From the NCBI GenBank assembly GCA_023407175.1, contig JAEYMU010000018.1, positions 1 through 33,348 on the forward strand: a stretch of 33,348 bases of DNA. Direction: 5' to 3'. This DNA is from Bacillota bacterium (GTDB lineage Bacteria > Bacillota_A > Clostridia > Lachnospirales > Lachnospiraceae). How positions within the stretch are numbered: position 1 is the stretch's first letter; every line of letters starts with the position of its first letter. Position numbers and translations under genes: made by a program. This document shows, piece after piece, positions 25,408 to 33,348 of the stretch. The notes below the pieces were generated by a model that saw nothing but the letters and a program-made list of their open reading frames with translations, made no database searches and was not told the origin of the DNA.

Positions 25408-26619
25408 TTAAATCCATAAATCGTCTATTTCGACATGTTCATCACAGGCTTCTTCCTCAGATGTATAAGTTTTCATTACATCTTTATCCACTACGTACGT
25501 AAATAAATCGTCGGAATCAATCCACATATCGTACATTTCGGGAGTGTTCGGCATTTGTATTCCGTACCACATATTATTTTCGAGAGAATATTCTCCCTCT
25601 GTAAAAACTTCTAATTGGTAAATGTCGTTTTTTCTTCGTATCCAAATTCCTGCCATTGCGTTTTCATCGAAGGACTGCGGATTGGAATATAAAATATAGT
25701 TACATAGCGGACCCGGAACGGTAAGCTTGAAACGCGTCTGGCCGTCGTCGTAAAGGTAAGAGCTTACGGTGAGAGAGTACTGTGTATTTCCCAATTCGAG
25801 AATTGTCGCTGTTTGATTTAAGTGCATACCGCGTAGAATAAGTGTAAAGTCATCGCTTATTACAAATCCTTTGTTGTAATGTATGGAATCATTTCTTAAA
25901 TCAATCATCCCATCCTCAAAGAGGAAGGTTTTATTGTCACTGCATTCAATGACGGTAATGTTCGTATGCAGCTTGATATATCCGTGTGCGGCGTCATTTT
26001 CCGCATAAATTAAACCGTAGGTAGACGGTGCCTTATAATCGGTATATATCTGGATATATCCAGTATCGATTTCCATGCCGTTTACGGTAATACCATAACA
26101 GCGGATATAATATTTGGTATGGTTGTCCAAGCCCTTGTATATATAGCGGATATTATTACCGTCATAAAAGGTTTCGCTCTCGGTCAATAAAGTTCTGGTT
26201 CCGTCATACAAATAGAATTTATAGGATTGTATTTCCTCATATTCGGGCTGAAAATAGTATACAACAGCCTCGTAGGAGGCTGCTTTTATCGTTTGTCCAT
26301 TTTCTATGTTGTAAAAATAAAATTCCGGCGTTTCATAAGTTATAAAAAAGATTTTATCCGACAACTCGCTGGCAATATTTTCAATATCAAATACTTGACA
26401 TTGAGCAATATATTTGTTCCCATTGCTCAAAGTATTTGCAGGGAGAGTACGGGTATAGGTCATGGATTCCGATTTATTATCATAGACAATCGCCAGGGTA
26501 TTGGCATCGTAAATAATTAACCGGTTGCCGTATGCTTGATTTCCGGTCCATGAAAAGCTGATAATTTTATCTTTTGCAGCATCGAAGGGAGCAATATGAT
26601 TAAGTATAGGACGTGCCAT
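25408..26619 (-). CDS. Phage tail protein with FN3-like modules and lectin-like C-terminal domain
   Basis: The 403-residue protein begins ARPILNHIAPFDAAKDKIIS. It shows two immunoglobulin/fibronectin-III-like stretches (about 10-95 and 100-195, with YNRLIIYD-type strands and HTKYYIRCYGI). A domain of about 170 residues follows with the look of a concanavalin-like jelly roll (FTLILRGMHLNQTATILELG). It ends VEIDDLWI. Such proteins decorate the tail tip and often bind carbohydrate. AGAAAGGAGAAATGTT precedes the ATG. It lies 12 bases upstream of the baseplate-like gene. Confidence 0.6.
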   Translation of the reverse strand: MARPILNHIAPFDAAKDKIISFSWTGNQAYGNRLIIYDANTLAIVYDNKSESMTYTRTLPANTLSNGNKYIAQCQVFDIENIASELSDKIFFITYETPEFYFYNIENGQTIKAASYEAVVYYFQPEYEEIQSYKFYLYDGTRTLLTESETFYDGNNIRYIYKGLDNHTKYYIRCYGITVNGMEIDTGYIQIYTDYKAPSTYGLIYAENDAAHGYIKLHTNITVIECSDNKTFLFEDGMIDLRNDSIHYNKGFVISDDFTLILRGMHLNQTATILELGNTQYSLTVSSYLYDDGQTRFKLTVPGPLCNYILYSNPQSFDENAMAGIWIRRKNDIYQLEVFTEGEYSLENNMWYGIQMPNTPEMYDMWIDSDDLFTYVVDKDVMKTYTSEEEACDEHVEIDDLWI

Positions 26620-26633
26620 AACATTTCTCCTTT

Positions 26634-26924
26634 CTATTCATTTATTCCGCAGATAAACATTTTTTCGATATTACCGCAAGGGATTTTCACCCATACATTT
26701 TGCCCTATAGTAATGCGGGAGTTAGGAATAGCGCATTTTATTTTCCTTTCCACACCGGATTCGTCCTGAATGGTGTAGACGGTAATGCTGTTCTTTATGG
26801 ATATCTCTTTTACGACGGATATAAATGTTTTGTCATAGCGGTGCTCATGATTTTTGATTGCAGATATGAACTGCGATACTAATAAGTTTACTGCTTCAAT
26901 ATCTTTGTTAAGTACATTACTCAT
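26634..26924 (-). CDS. Small phage tail protein, OB-fold-like
   Basis: The 96-residue protein has an N-terminal helix (NKDIEAVNLLVSQFISAI). A compact beta region follows with the pattern PNSRITIGQNVWVKIPCGNI, then EKMFICGINE. This resembles small OB-fold proteins found near baseplate hubs, where they help seal the tube end. AGAGGT precedes the ATG. It follows the tape measure gene by 33 bases. Confidence 0.55.
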   Translation of the reverse strand: MSNVLNKDIEAVNLLVSQFISAIKNHEHRYDKTFISVVKEISIKNSITVYTIQDESGVERKIKCAIPNSRITIGQNVWVKIPCGNIEKMFICGINE

Positions 26925-26957
26925 ATTTACCTCTTTAAATAGTGAGAAAGTTATAGG

Positions 26958-29900
26958 TTAGCTTCTATGGAGCTCCTGAATAACTAAATTAGGCAGCCTT
27001 GTGACTATAGCAGCGGACAAGGAGTTTACATCCTGAACTCCCTCCAGGTTAATATCGCCGATATTGATTTCAAAAGTTCTCATGGCATTCATATTTTTGT
27101 TATTAACAGTAGTCTCTATCATGCTGACGGAATCGGCGATTTCTTCCAGCGGACGATGAAGGCTGCCCGCAGATGAGAATATATCAGTGCTTTTTTTCAG
27201 ATATTCGTTAAATTTGCGGAATAAGGAGTATTCGTCGCTCAATTGGTCAATGGGGGTGAGATAATCAGGAAACGTATTGGTGGTGCCATCGGCATAGGAA
27301 GTTCCTCTGCTGGAAATTCGGCCGTGTTTCAATAACTGTTCTGTCTGTTCATGATTAAAAATAATATCCCCTTTTTGAACATTAAACATTTCAGCCCCAT
27401 TGTTTCCGACAGTAAAGAATCTGCTGCCACGTACAATAAGTTCCTGTCCAAGCTCTCCGACTAATGATTTACGGGATTCTTTTGCCCCCCAATCGCCTTG
27501 CAATAGTGCAGTCCCTTCAACCTCTGCAATGCCCATAATACCTTTGATAACGGTTCCGATGCTAGAGCCGTGGACACTTAAAGTTACGGAAAATTCTTTG
27601 CCGTCCATACCCTCTAAAGAATTCTTTATGCTTAGAATAAGCTCATTTGCTTTATCCAATGGTTCATTGAGATTTTCCCATGCTTTTTTTTGAGCAGGGA
27701 TACCGCTTTCTTCGTTTAAAGCAGCTTCTGTCTGGTCTTGAATGGCTGACATAAGACTATCAGAGCTTTTTCCGGTAGGAGCTTTAGTGTCGTTGCTATT
27801 AGGGTTTTTGCTTTTTGCTTGTCCACTGCCTACTTTATCGATGACTTGCTGAACAGCGCTTGCTACGGAAACACCGGACTGTTCGTCCTCATTAGATCCG
27901 GCAAAGGCATTTGCCACTTTATTGATATTGTCGACACCCTCGGTCGAAAGAGTTTGGATGGAATTTAAAATGGATTTACCGGAGCCGCCCCCTCCGTTTC
28001 CGGGAGTATTGTTTTCCCCGGAGGCATTATCCTGGACATCTCCGCCGCCGGATCCACCGTCAATGGCAGAAGCTGCGCTGCCTGCAGAAGCTGCTATACT
28101 ATCAAAAGAACCGGATATACCGCTTATTGATTTATTTGTTTCCTCTAAATCCATTTGGTTCAATCTATCCAAAGCATCTACGGTACCATCCAGATATCCG
28201 GTGAGGTCAGATAGTTGAATTCCGGACAACGCAGATAATTGCATGAGCAATTGGTCATTGCCGTTGTACATGTCAGCAAGAATATTCATATAAGCCTGCT
28301 TAACGTTATTAAATGCCTCCGTGCTCATGCCTAAAATGTCTTGCTCTGTTATGCCGAGTTCCTCTAAGGCGAGATTCATTTTGGCATTTTCTTCTATTTC
28401 AGAAAGTTCTTCCCAACGAGACTTGTATTCCTCCATTCCTGTAATTAAGGTATCGAAGTACTGTTCTGTCTGTTCAATCTGTGCATCCCAGTATGCGTTG
28501 GAGGCTTCCAATGCCTGTTCGAGAGCTTCTTTTTGCTCCTCGAGAATATCCCGTTGTTTCTCTAATCCTTCGATGACCTTCTCAACAGCCGCTATTTCGA
28601 CTTCTCGTTTGGCATCTTCGACATTTTCCCGTGCATCCCGTATGCCGGTAGAATCCGCTTCATATATCATTTGCCCGTCTTTATAGACATAATTGGTCTT
28701 CTGATTCTGCATCCGTTCCAAATCGTACTGTGCCTTTTGAAGATCTATTTCCCTTTTCCTGGCTTCGGCGGCATCGTTTATGGCATCGATCAGGTCCTGC
28801 TTCGCTGCGATTTCCTTGTCGATACTTTCGATTTGATCGTCAATATCATCGATTTGAGATTGGTAGAATTCCTCAGCGGCTTTCTTCTGAGCTTCCAGAT
28901 TTGCAACCTGCGATTCGCTTTCTTTGCGCAAAGCATCAATGCGCTTATCAATTTGTTTTACGATGTAAGAAAATGCGGACTCATACAGTGATTTCATACC
29001 TGATAGATATTGATATTCGTACTTTTCGTATTGGTCTAAATACTTTTCCTTATCGTTATAATATTTTACATATAGTTTTCTTAAAGCATCGAGATATTGC
29101 TTTTCTGTAATTTTCCCCCGATCCTTTAGAGTATCAAGTTCGGACAGCTCATTTTCAAATGCTTCGAGGTATGCGTCGGCGGCATCTTGGCCGGCGGAGG
29201 AAGCGGAAGAGGTACCGGATTTACCAACGAATTCAGTTGGATTGTATTCAATTTTAGAAGAGGAATCCTTTATTAAATTTTGAAGTTCATCAGCTCTTTT
29301 TAATTTCCTATCAAGATTTCCGGGCGTTAGCGTACCACTGGCAATTTCTTGATATATTTGTTCCAACTCGGTTAAATATTGTATTACATCCCCGGTATAT
29401 CCAGCATTTTCAGCCAGTGTTTTTAAATTAGCAATTTCGCCGGAAGTATCCATGTTTTCTATTTGGGAGAGTTGCTTTGCATAGGTTAACATGTTTACTG
29501 CTTGTGTAACATTTTCAGCAGCCACATATTCTTCTGCAAAAGCTGTCATTTGCTCCTTGGATGCATCTGCAATATCTAGCCCGGCCTCTTTTAATGCTTC
29601 CGTATTATTGGCGAGATTAGAAAATGCAACCATTTCACTATTTTCTACGCCAAAATCTTTAAGCGCGGATTTTAATGTTTCAAAGTCTTCTGTGCCGGAA
29701 ATAGCGACTTGAGAAATAGTTGTAGCTAAATCATTAAAAGCATTACGAATATTTCCTTCTGTTGATTCAGTATCATTAAGCACACGAACAAAATCTTCGA
29801 AAGAAGAGTAATCAACAGCCAATCCCAATTCGGATAAATTATCTAACGTTGACTTAATATCAGAAAACATAGATAAATCTATATTTTCTCGTACGAATCC

Positions 29901-31292
29901 ATTTTCGGTGAAAATGTCTTGATATGCGGATTTTAAGGAATCGAAGGTGGGTTTGAGCTGGGCGTTGAGTTTATCTATTGTGCCGGAGATAGAGGAGGAC
30001 GAAGCTGCATTGCTTGATAATGAATTTTGGATTTCATTAACTAAAGCGTTGATGTGTTCAGCAGTCTCTTCAGCTGAATTTCCGGTTTCATCTAATAATT
30101 TTTTGTAATTATCATTAGAAGATATTAATTCTGGAGATATTTCCCCATTTTGGGCAATTCCAATTAGTTCTTCTTTATATTTTTGGAAGCCATCAGAATT
30201 CCATATATCCTCAAAGCTGGATTGTTTTAATTCGCCTTCATATCCTAATAATTTTGCAACTAAATTAAGGATTTCATTCAAGTCGTATTTGGCAGTTTCT
30301 AATTCAGGTGTAATGGAGGTCTCACCCAAACCAGATATAGTCTCATATAATGAAGTATATTTTCCTGAAGCGTCGGCCATATAACTTTCAAGTAAAACTA
30401 TATTATCTTTTGCATTGGATTCTATGTCAGACCATCCATTATCTTGAGCTTTTTTGAATACTTCTTGTTGCTTGTAATATTGTGCAATTAACCAAGACAG
30501 ATCATCCTTATAGTTTTCCCAATTCACACCTTCAAGTAGAGAGCTATTGCCGTAAACATCAATTTGCTCTATTAAATCAAAATTTCTATTATTATTGTAT
30601 CTGTTATACAGATTTTGTGCTTCATCGGCAACATTCTTTTCAGATTCTTGCTTTGATTTTTCTAGTAAAAAAATCTTTCTTTCTAACTCATCATTAATTT
30701 CCTTTAATTTTTTCAATTCATCTTTTTCAGTAAAAGTCAGATTATCTTTTGTATTTAATACATCTATTCTTTCATTGGTAGTTTTTAGTTCATTATTTAG
30801 ATTCGACAACTCAGTATTAGATTCGTTATAAGATGTTTTAGCTTTCTCTAACTTTTCCTGTTGTTCATCTAGAGTTGTTATCAACTCATCAAATAGCCAT
30901 ATGATGCCACTAATTGCTGATGTAATTGCTAATTCGGCCAAAATATTTAAGGCAGATGATAAACCCTTTGCACCTAAAGTGGCAATACCCATGGAAGTAG
31001 AAGCTGTATCAAGGTTTGATTTTAAACCATTTATTGTTGCAGTGCCTTTTTGCGTTGTATTTAAATAGGTGAATACCGAATTATCTAACTCACTAAATTT
31101 ATTATGTAATTCTTCTACGCTTAAAGACGTGTTGTTAAATGCTTTGATTGCGCTTCTGGTTGTTTGTTTATCGAGACTTTTATAAATATCTTTTTCTTTA
31201 AAAGATTCCTTGAAGATATTTGTTATTGAAGTATCATTATCTGTTGTTTTAAATATCGTACTATGAATTGAATTGGCTCGTTTGGAAAGCAA
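26958..31292 (-). CDS. Phage tail tape measure protein
   Basis: The 1,444-residue protein sets tail length in siphovirus-type tails and is the largest gene here. It has a hydrophobic stretch at about 110-135 (ILAELAITSAISGIIWLF) and heptad-rich coiled coils at about 138-215 and 700-1000. It then shows a Gly/Ser-rich hinge near 1060-1110 and the terminal tape-measure pattern GNNGAEMFNVQKGDIIFNHE with YADGTTNTF. No peptidoglycan-cleaving domain was recognised. The annotated start is TTG preceded by a stop four codons earlier and by no ribosome binding site; the next ATG lies at about residue 98. The 5' end is therefore doubtful and may be a recombination junction. The 5' half is more A+T-rich than the 3' half. 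Confidence 0.9.
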   Translation of the reverse strand: MLSKRANSIHSTIFKTTDNDTSITNIFKESFKEKDIYKSLDKQTTRSAIKAFNNTSLSVEELHNKFSELDNSVFTYLNTTQKGTATINGLKSNLDTASTSMGIATLGAKGLSSALNILAELAITSAISGIIWLFDELITTLDEQQEKLEKAKTSYNESNTELSNLNNELKTTNERIDVLNTKDNLTFTEKDELKKLKEINDELERKIFLLEKSKQESEKNVADEAQNLYNRYNNNRNFDLIEQIDVYGNSSLLEGVNWENYKDDLSWLIAQYYKQQEVFKKAQDNGWSDIESNAKDNIVLLESYMADASGKYTSLYETISGLGETSITPELETAKYDLNEILNLVAKLLGYEGELKQSSFEDIWNSDGFQKYKEELIGIAQNGEISPELISSNDNYKKLLDETGNSAEETAEHINALVNEIQNSLSSNAASSSSISGTIDKLNAQLKPTFDSLKSAYQDIFTENGFVRENIDLSMFSDIKSTLDNLSELGLAVDYSSFEDFVRVLNDTESTEGNIRNAFNDLATTISQVAISGTEDFETLKSALKDFGVENSEMVAFSNLANNTEALKEAGLDIADASKEQMTAFAEEYVAAENVTQAVNMLTYAKQLSQIENMDTSGEIANLKTLAENAGYTGDVIQYLTELEQIYQEIASGTLTPGNLDRKLKRADELQNLIKDSSSKIEYNPTEFVGKSGTSSASSAGQDAADAYLEAFENELSELDTLKDRGKITEKQYLDALRKLYVKYYNDKEKYLDQYEKYEYQYLSGMKSLYESAFSYIVKQIDKRIDALRKESESQVANLEAQKKAAEEFYQSQIDDIDDQIESIDKEIAAKQDLIDAINDAAEARKREIDLQKAQYDLERMQNQKTNYVYKDGQMIYEADSTGIRDARENVEDAKREVEIAAVEKVIEGLEKQRDILEEQKEALEQALEASNAYWDAQIEQTEQYFDTLITGMEEYKSRWEELSEIEENAKMNLALEELGITEQDILGMSTEAFNNVKQAYMNILADMYNGNDQLLMQLSALSGIQLSDLTGYLDGTVDALDRLNQMDLEETNKSISGISGSFDSIAASAGSAASAIDGGSGGGDVQDNASGENNTPGNGGGGSGKSILNSIQTLSTEGVDNINKVANAFAGSNEDEQSGVSVASAVQQVIDKVGSGQAKSKNPNSNDTKAPTGKSSDSLMSAIQDQTEAALNEESGIPAQKKAWENLNEPLDKANELILSIKNSLEGMDGKEFSVTLSVHGSSIGTVIKGIMGIAEVEGTALLQGDWGAKESRKSLVGELGQELIVRGSRFFTVGNNGAEMFNVQKGDIIFNHEQTEQLLKHGRISSRGTSYADGTTNTFPDYLTPIDQLSDEYSLFRKFNEYLKKSTDIFSSAGSLHRPLEEIADSVSMIETTVNNKNMNAMRTFEINIGDINLEGVQDVNSLSAAIVTRLPNLVIQELHRS

Positions 31293-31299
31293 GTTAATA

Positions 31300-31328
31300 T
31301 TGATTTATACTAGCTTAAATAGTATAAT
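31300..31328 (+). promoter_or_regulatory. Promoter of the zinc-ribbon gene
   Basis: TTGATT (31300-31305) and TATAAT (31323-31328) are 17 bases apart, a near-consensus housekeeping promoter. Transcription would start about 31335, roughly 29 bases ahead of the ATG at 31364. The promoter abuts the 5' end of the oppositely oriented tape measure gene. Confidence 0.7.
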
Positions 31329-31363
31329 TATAAACATAATTTGGATATATATGTGGAGGCTAT

Positions 31364-31810
31364 ATGGCGAATAATAGACATAAAGTATCATACTGTGTAA
31401 ACTGTGGTTTTATTGATTTGACTGGGGATAAATCAACATGCATATTTTGCAATAATAATCTTTTATTAACAGAAGATTTTTTTGATGAAATATGTAGTGA
31501 AAGTATTTTTTCTTCCAAGGATGAAATAGAAGAATATGTACGCCAAAATTATGTTTATTTTGATGAGAATTTTAATGAAAATTTAATGAAGCAAATGGAG
31601 CAGCAAAACAATAAACAAAAGCAGATAGATTATTTTGAAGATAAATTTATTAATGATTTAAACACTAATCCAATATGTCCTACTTGTGGGAGTAATGATG
31701 TTGAACAGATTTCGACTTCAGATAAAATTGTAGGCGGTCTTATGTTTGGTTTACTAAGTTCCAATATAAGAAAAAGCGTGCATTGTAAAAATTGTGGATA
31801 TAAATGGTGA
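31364..31810 (+). CDS. Zinc-ribbon protein of unknown function
   Basis: The 148-residue protein has two cysteine clusters at each end. C11-C14 with C26-C29 form an N-terminal zinc knuckle pair, and C105-C108 with C141-C144 form a C-terminal ribbon ending HCKNCGYKW. Between them are an acidic helical segment (about 38-100) and a Gly-rich hydrophobic stretch KIVGGLMFGLLSSN (121-134). The C-terminal ribbon type is widespread in phages and integrative elements of Bacillota, but no function is established. The start follows GTGGAGGC. It is strand-reversed relative to the tail genes and carries its own promoter, as expected for a cargo gene. Confidence 0.75.
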   Translation: MANNRHKVSYCVNCGFIDLTGDKSTCIFCNNNLLLTEDFFDEICSESIFSSKDEIEEYVRQNYVYFDENFNENLMKQMEQQNNKQKQIDYFEDKFINDLNTNPICPTCGSNDVEQISTSDKIVGGLMFGLLSSNIRKSVHCKNCGYKW

Positions 31811-31831
31811 TTAACTTAGTTTATCTGGCTA

Positions 31832-31850
31832 AAATCTTTTTAAAAGATTT
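31832..31850. repeat. A+T-rich palindrome upstream of the IS
   Basis: AAATCTTTT (31832-31840) and AAAAGATTT (31842-31850) form a nearly uninterrupted palindrome. It lies 22 bases past the zinc-ribbon stop codon and 10 bases before the IS left end. It may be a weak terminator of the zinc-ribbon gene. IS256 elements often enter such A+T-rich sites. Confidence 0.4.
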
Positions 31851-31860
31851 ATTTTATAAT

Positions 31861-31886
31861 GGGAGTATCCCAAAGTTTGTGTAAAC
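31861..31886 (+). repeat. IS256-family left inverted repeat
   Basis: The sequence starts GGGAGTATCC and continues CAAAGTTTGTGTAAAC, complementary over the inner 16 bases to the right end at 33323-33348. Confidence 0.85.
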
Positions 31887-31932
31887 CTTCAGACTGATGT
31901 AAGATAAAATCACTCAGTTTGGAGGTTTTATT

Positions 31933-33180
31933 ATGGCAAGGAAAAATGACACACCACAAAAAGCCGCGATGCGGGAATTCATGAGCAATTACCTGAAACA
32001 AAACAACGTTAAAATTAAAGATGGTACCGATGTCAATGCTATCATGCGGGACATGATGAGTGTGGTCCTGGAAGGTGCGCTGGATGAAGAAATGGATGAG
32101 GAGCTGGGGTACTCCAAGTATGACTTCCGCAACAAAGAAACGGATAACAGCAGGAACGGACATTCCCAGAAAACCATGCACACCAGCTACGGAGACATGG
32201 AAATTGACATTCCAAGAGACAGGAACGGGGAGTTTGAACCCAGGGTCATCAAAAAATATCAGAATACCGTCACTCAGGACATGGAGGAAAAGATCATCTC
32301 TATGTACGCAAAGGGCATGACTACGAATGACATCGAAAGTCATATGCGGGAGCTGTACGATATGGATATTTCCGACAGCACCATCAGCCGCATTACAGAC
32401 AAGGTACTGCCAATTGTAAAAGAATGGCAGGAACGGCCCTTAGAAGAAATCTATGCCGTGGTATTTTTAGACGCCATACACTTCCATGTACGCAGCGAAG
32501 GACGCATTGCCAAACAGGCCGTTTATATCGCCATCGGGATTGATCTGAATGGAAAAAAGGATGTCCTCGGCATGTACGTGGGGCAAAACGAAAGTGCAAA
32601 GTTCTGGCTTTCTATTTTGAACGGCTTAAAAAACCGTGGCGTAGCGGATATCCTGATTGCTTGTGTAGACGGGCTTTCCGGTTTCCCTCAGGCAATAGAG
32701 GCCGTTTACCCCAAAACCGAAATCCAGCAGTGCATCATCCATCAGATCAGAAACACGACGAAATTCGTTTCCTACAAAGAGGTCAAACCACTTATGGCAG
32801 ACTTAAAGCGTGTATATGCAGCACCAACCGAAGAGATTGCTTTATCGGAGCTCACTTCTTTTGATGAAAAATGGAGCGGGAAATACCCCAAAATAGCAAA
32901 ATCATGGAGGGACAACTGGGTAAATCTGTCTACTTATTTCAAGTACCCGGAAGCCGTACGACGCTTGATTTATACAACAAACACCATAGAAGGATTTAAC
33001 CGCCAGCTACGGAAAGTGACCAAATCAAAGACGGTATTTCCATCCGATGACAGTCTTTTAAAAATGCTATATCTGGCAATGATGGACATCACCAAAAAAT
33101 GGACAGGGCACCGGAAGGACTGGGGACAGATACACTCCCAGTTGGAGATATTTTTTGAAGAACGGCTATCTGGAATATAA
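31933..33180 (+). CDS. IS256-family (mutator-type) transposase
   Basis: The 415-residue transposase is full length. The DDE catalytic residues are in place: D180 in VFLDAIHFHVR, D246 in ACVDGLSGFPQAI and E353 in TNTIEGFNRQLRK. The conserved C-x-x-H (C267, H270) lies in CIIHQIRNT between the second D and the E. The N-terminal 150 residues hold helix-turn-helix-like DNA-binding segments, including the site KGMTTNDIESHMRELY. GGAGG lies seven bases before the ATG. No frameshift is present, so the element may be active. Transposition is copy-and-paste through a circular intermediate in this family. Confidence 0.96.
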   Translation: MARKNDTPQKAAMREFMSNYLKQNNVKIKDGTDVNAIMRDMMSVVLEGALDEEMDEELGYSKYDFRNKETDNSRNGHSQKTMHTSYGDMEIDIPRDRNGEFEPRVIKKYQNTVTQDMEEKIISMYAKGMTTNDIESHMRELYDMDISDSTISRITDKVLPIVKEWQERPLEEIYAVVFLDAIHFHVRSEGRIAKQAVYIAIGIDLNGKKDVLGMYVGQNESAKFWLSILNGLKNRGVADILIACVDGLSGFPQAIEAVYPKTEIQQCIIHQIRNTTKFVSYKEVKPLMADLKRVYAAPTEEIALSELTSFDEKWSGKYPKIAKSWRDNWVNLSTYFKYPEAVRRLIYTTNTIEGFNRQLRKVTKSKTVFPSDDSLLKMLYLAMMDITKKWTGHRKDWGQIHSQLEIFFEERLSGI

Positions 33181-33232
33181 GTGGAAAGAGAAAAAGCGCG
33201 CTGCTATGGCAGCATTGCTTGACATACTTAAA

Positions 33233-33348
33233 ATCAGCATTATAATACAATCAAGGGCAAGACTTAGGAAAACAGCCTTGCCCTTAATGCAACTATTCAC
33301 ATATCTTTTATCAGTTTTTTGTGTTTACACAAACTTTGAAACGGTCTC
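33233..33348 (+). repeat. Terminal direct repeat of the window (IS right end)
   Basis: These 116 bases are identical to bases 1-116. They include the subterminal hairpin (33253-33285) and the right inverted repeat (33323-33348). The repeat is entirely inside the IS. Confidence 0.95.

Larger units (their letters stand above)
31861..33348 (+). mobile_element. Complete IS256-family insertion sequence
   Basis: The 1,488-base element is bounded by imperfect 26-base terminal inverted repeats and encodes one transposase. The inner 16 bases of the repeats match exactly (CAAAGTTTGTGTAAAC and its complement). The outer ten match only partly, but both ends begin G-R-G-A. The 8 bases before the left end are TTTATAAT. 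The window stops at the right end, so a target duplication cannot be confirmed. The same right end occurs at 1-116, where the following 8 bases (CGATATTC) do not match the left flank. Confidence 0.88.

Noticed and set aside
28321..29110. Plus-strand ORFs opposite the tape measure gene
   Set aside because: They lie opposite the coiled-coil coding region, lack ribosome binding sites and have no recognisable protein features.
1..33348. Complete circular phage or plasmid genome with direct terminal repeats
   Set aside because: The repeat is the end of an IS256 element, about half the window is chromosomal metabolism and signalling, and no replication, packaging or partition genes are present.
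1..33348. Classical composite transposon
   Set aside because: IS ends in the same orientation do bound the window, but the cargo is mostly core genes and neither outer flank is visible, so movement as a unit cannot be supported.

Overview
The window looks like a contig from a Gram-positive gut anaerobe of the Clostridia, most likely a Lachnospiraceae member. This is inferred from strong AGGAGG-type ribosome binding sites, the gene set (pst/pho operon, AGCS symporter, trkAH, DUF2974-type protein) and a Lachnospiraceae-style phage tape measure protein. No rRNA, tRNA or CRISPR array is visible, so the assignment rests on protein character alone.

Left part (about 1-16,300) is ordinary chromosome. 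The first 116 bases are the right end of an IS256-family element. A sugar O-acetyltransferase (minus strand) follows. Next comes a phosphate-starvation locus, pstS-pstC-pstA-pstB-phoU plus a PhoB/PhoP-type regulator and a PhoR-type kinase. Arrays of TTACAT-like repeats at 11-base spacing lie in front of both pstS and the regulator gene, so the two-component system probably controls both the transporter and itself. After a terminator come an AGCS amino-acid symporter (minus), a possible operon of a 28-codon small ORF, a double HD-domain protein, trkA and trkH (potassium uptake), then a nucleoid-associated (NdpA-like) protein, a DUF2974-type serine-hydrolase-like protein, and a convergent class I glutamine amidotransferase-like (peptidase C26) gene.

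Middle and right part (about 16,300-31,860) is accessory DNA that is visibly richer in A+T. It holds a large GT-C-like membrane protein and a short probable remnant of another membrane protein. Next is a block of nine minus-strand phage tail genes, in transcription order: tape measure, OB-fold-like small protein, FN3-like/lectin-like protein, baseplate-like protein, DUF5048-like protein, tail fibre, two small proteins and a second fibre-like protein. No head, packaging, lysis, integrase or repressor genes are present, and the tape measure gene begins without a ribosome binding site. A plus-strand zinc-ribbon gene with its own consensus-like promoter sits where the upstream tail genes should be. 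The block is therefore best read as an orphan tail module: a prophage remnant, or possibly a domesticated particle.

The last 1,488 bases (31,861-33,348) are a complete IS256-family element. Its final 116 bases are identical to the first 116 bases of the window. The contig is thus delimited by a repeated insertion sequence and should not be read as a circular phage genome with terminal repeats. I did not find convincing evidence of a wholly new defence or mobile system. The most unusual signals are two tail genes that appear to start at AUU codons with identical spacing to the ribosome binding site, a recurrent tryptophan-containing C-terminal peptide among neighbouring tail proteins, the small ORFs coupled to the HD-trk genes, and the isolated tail module itself.
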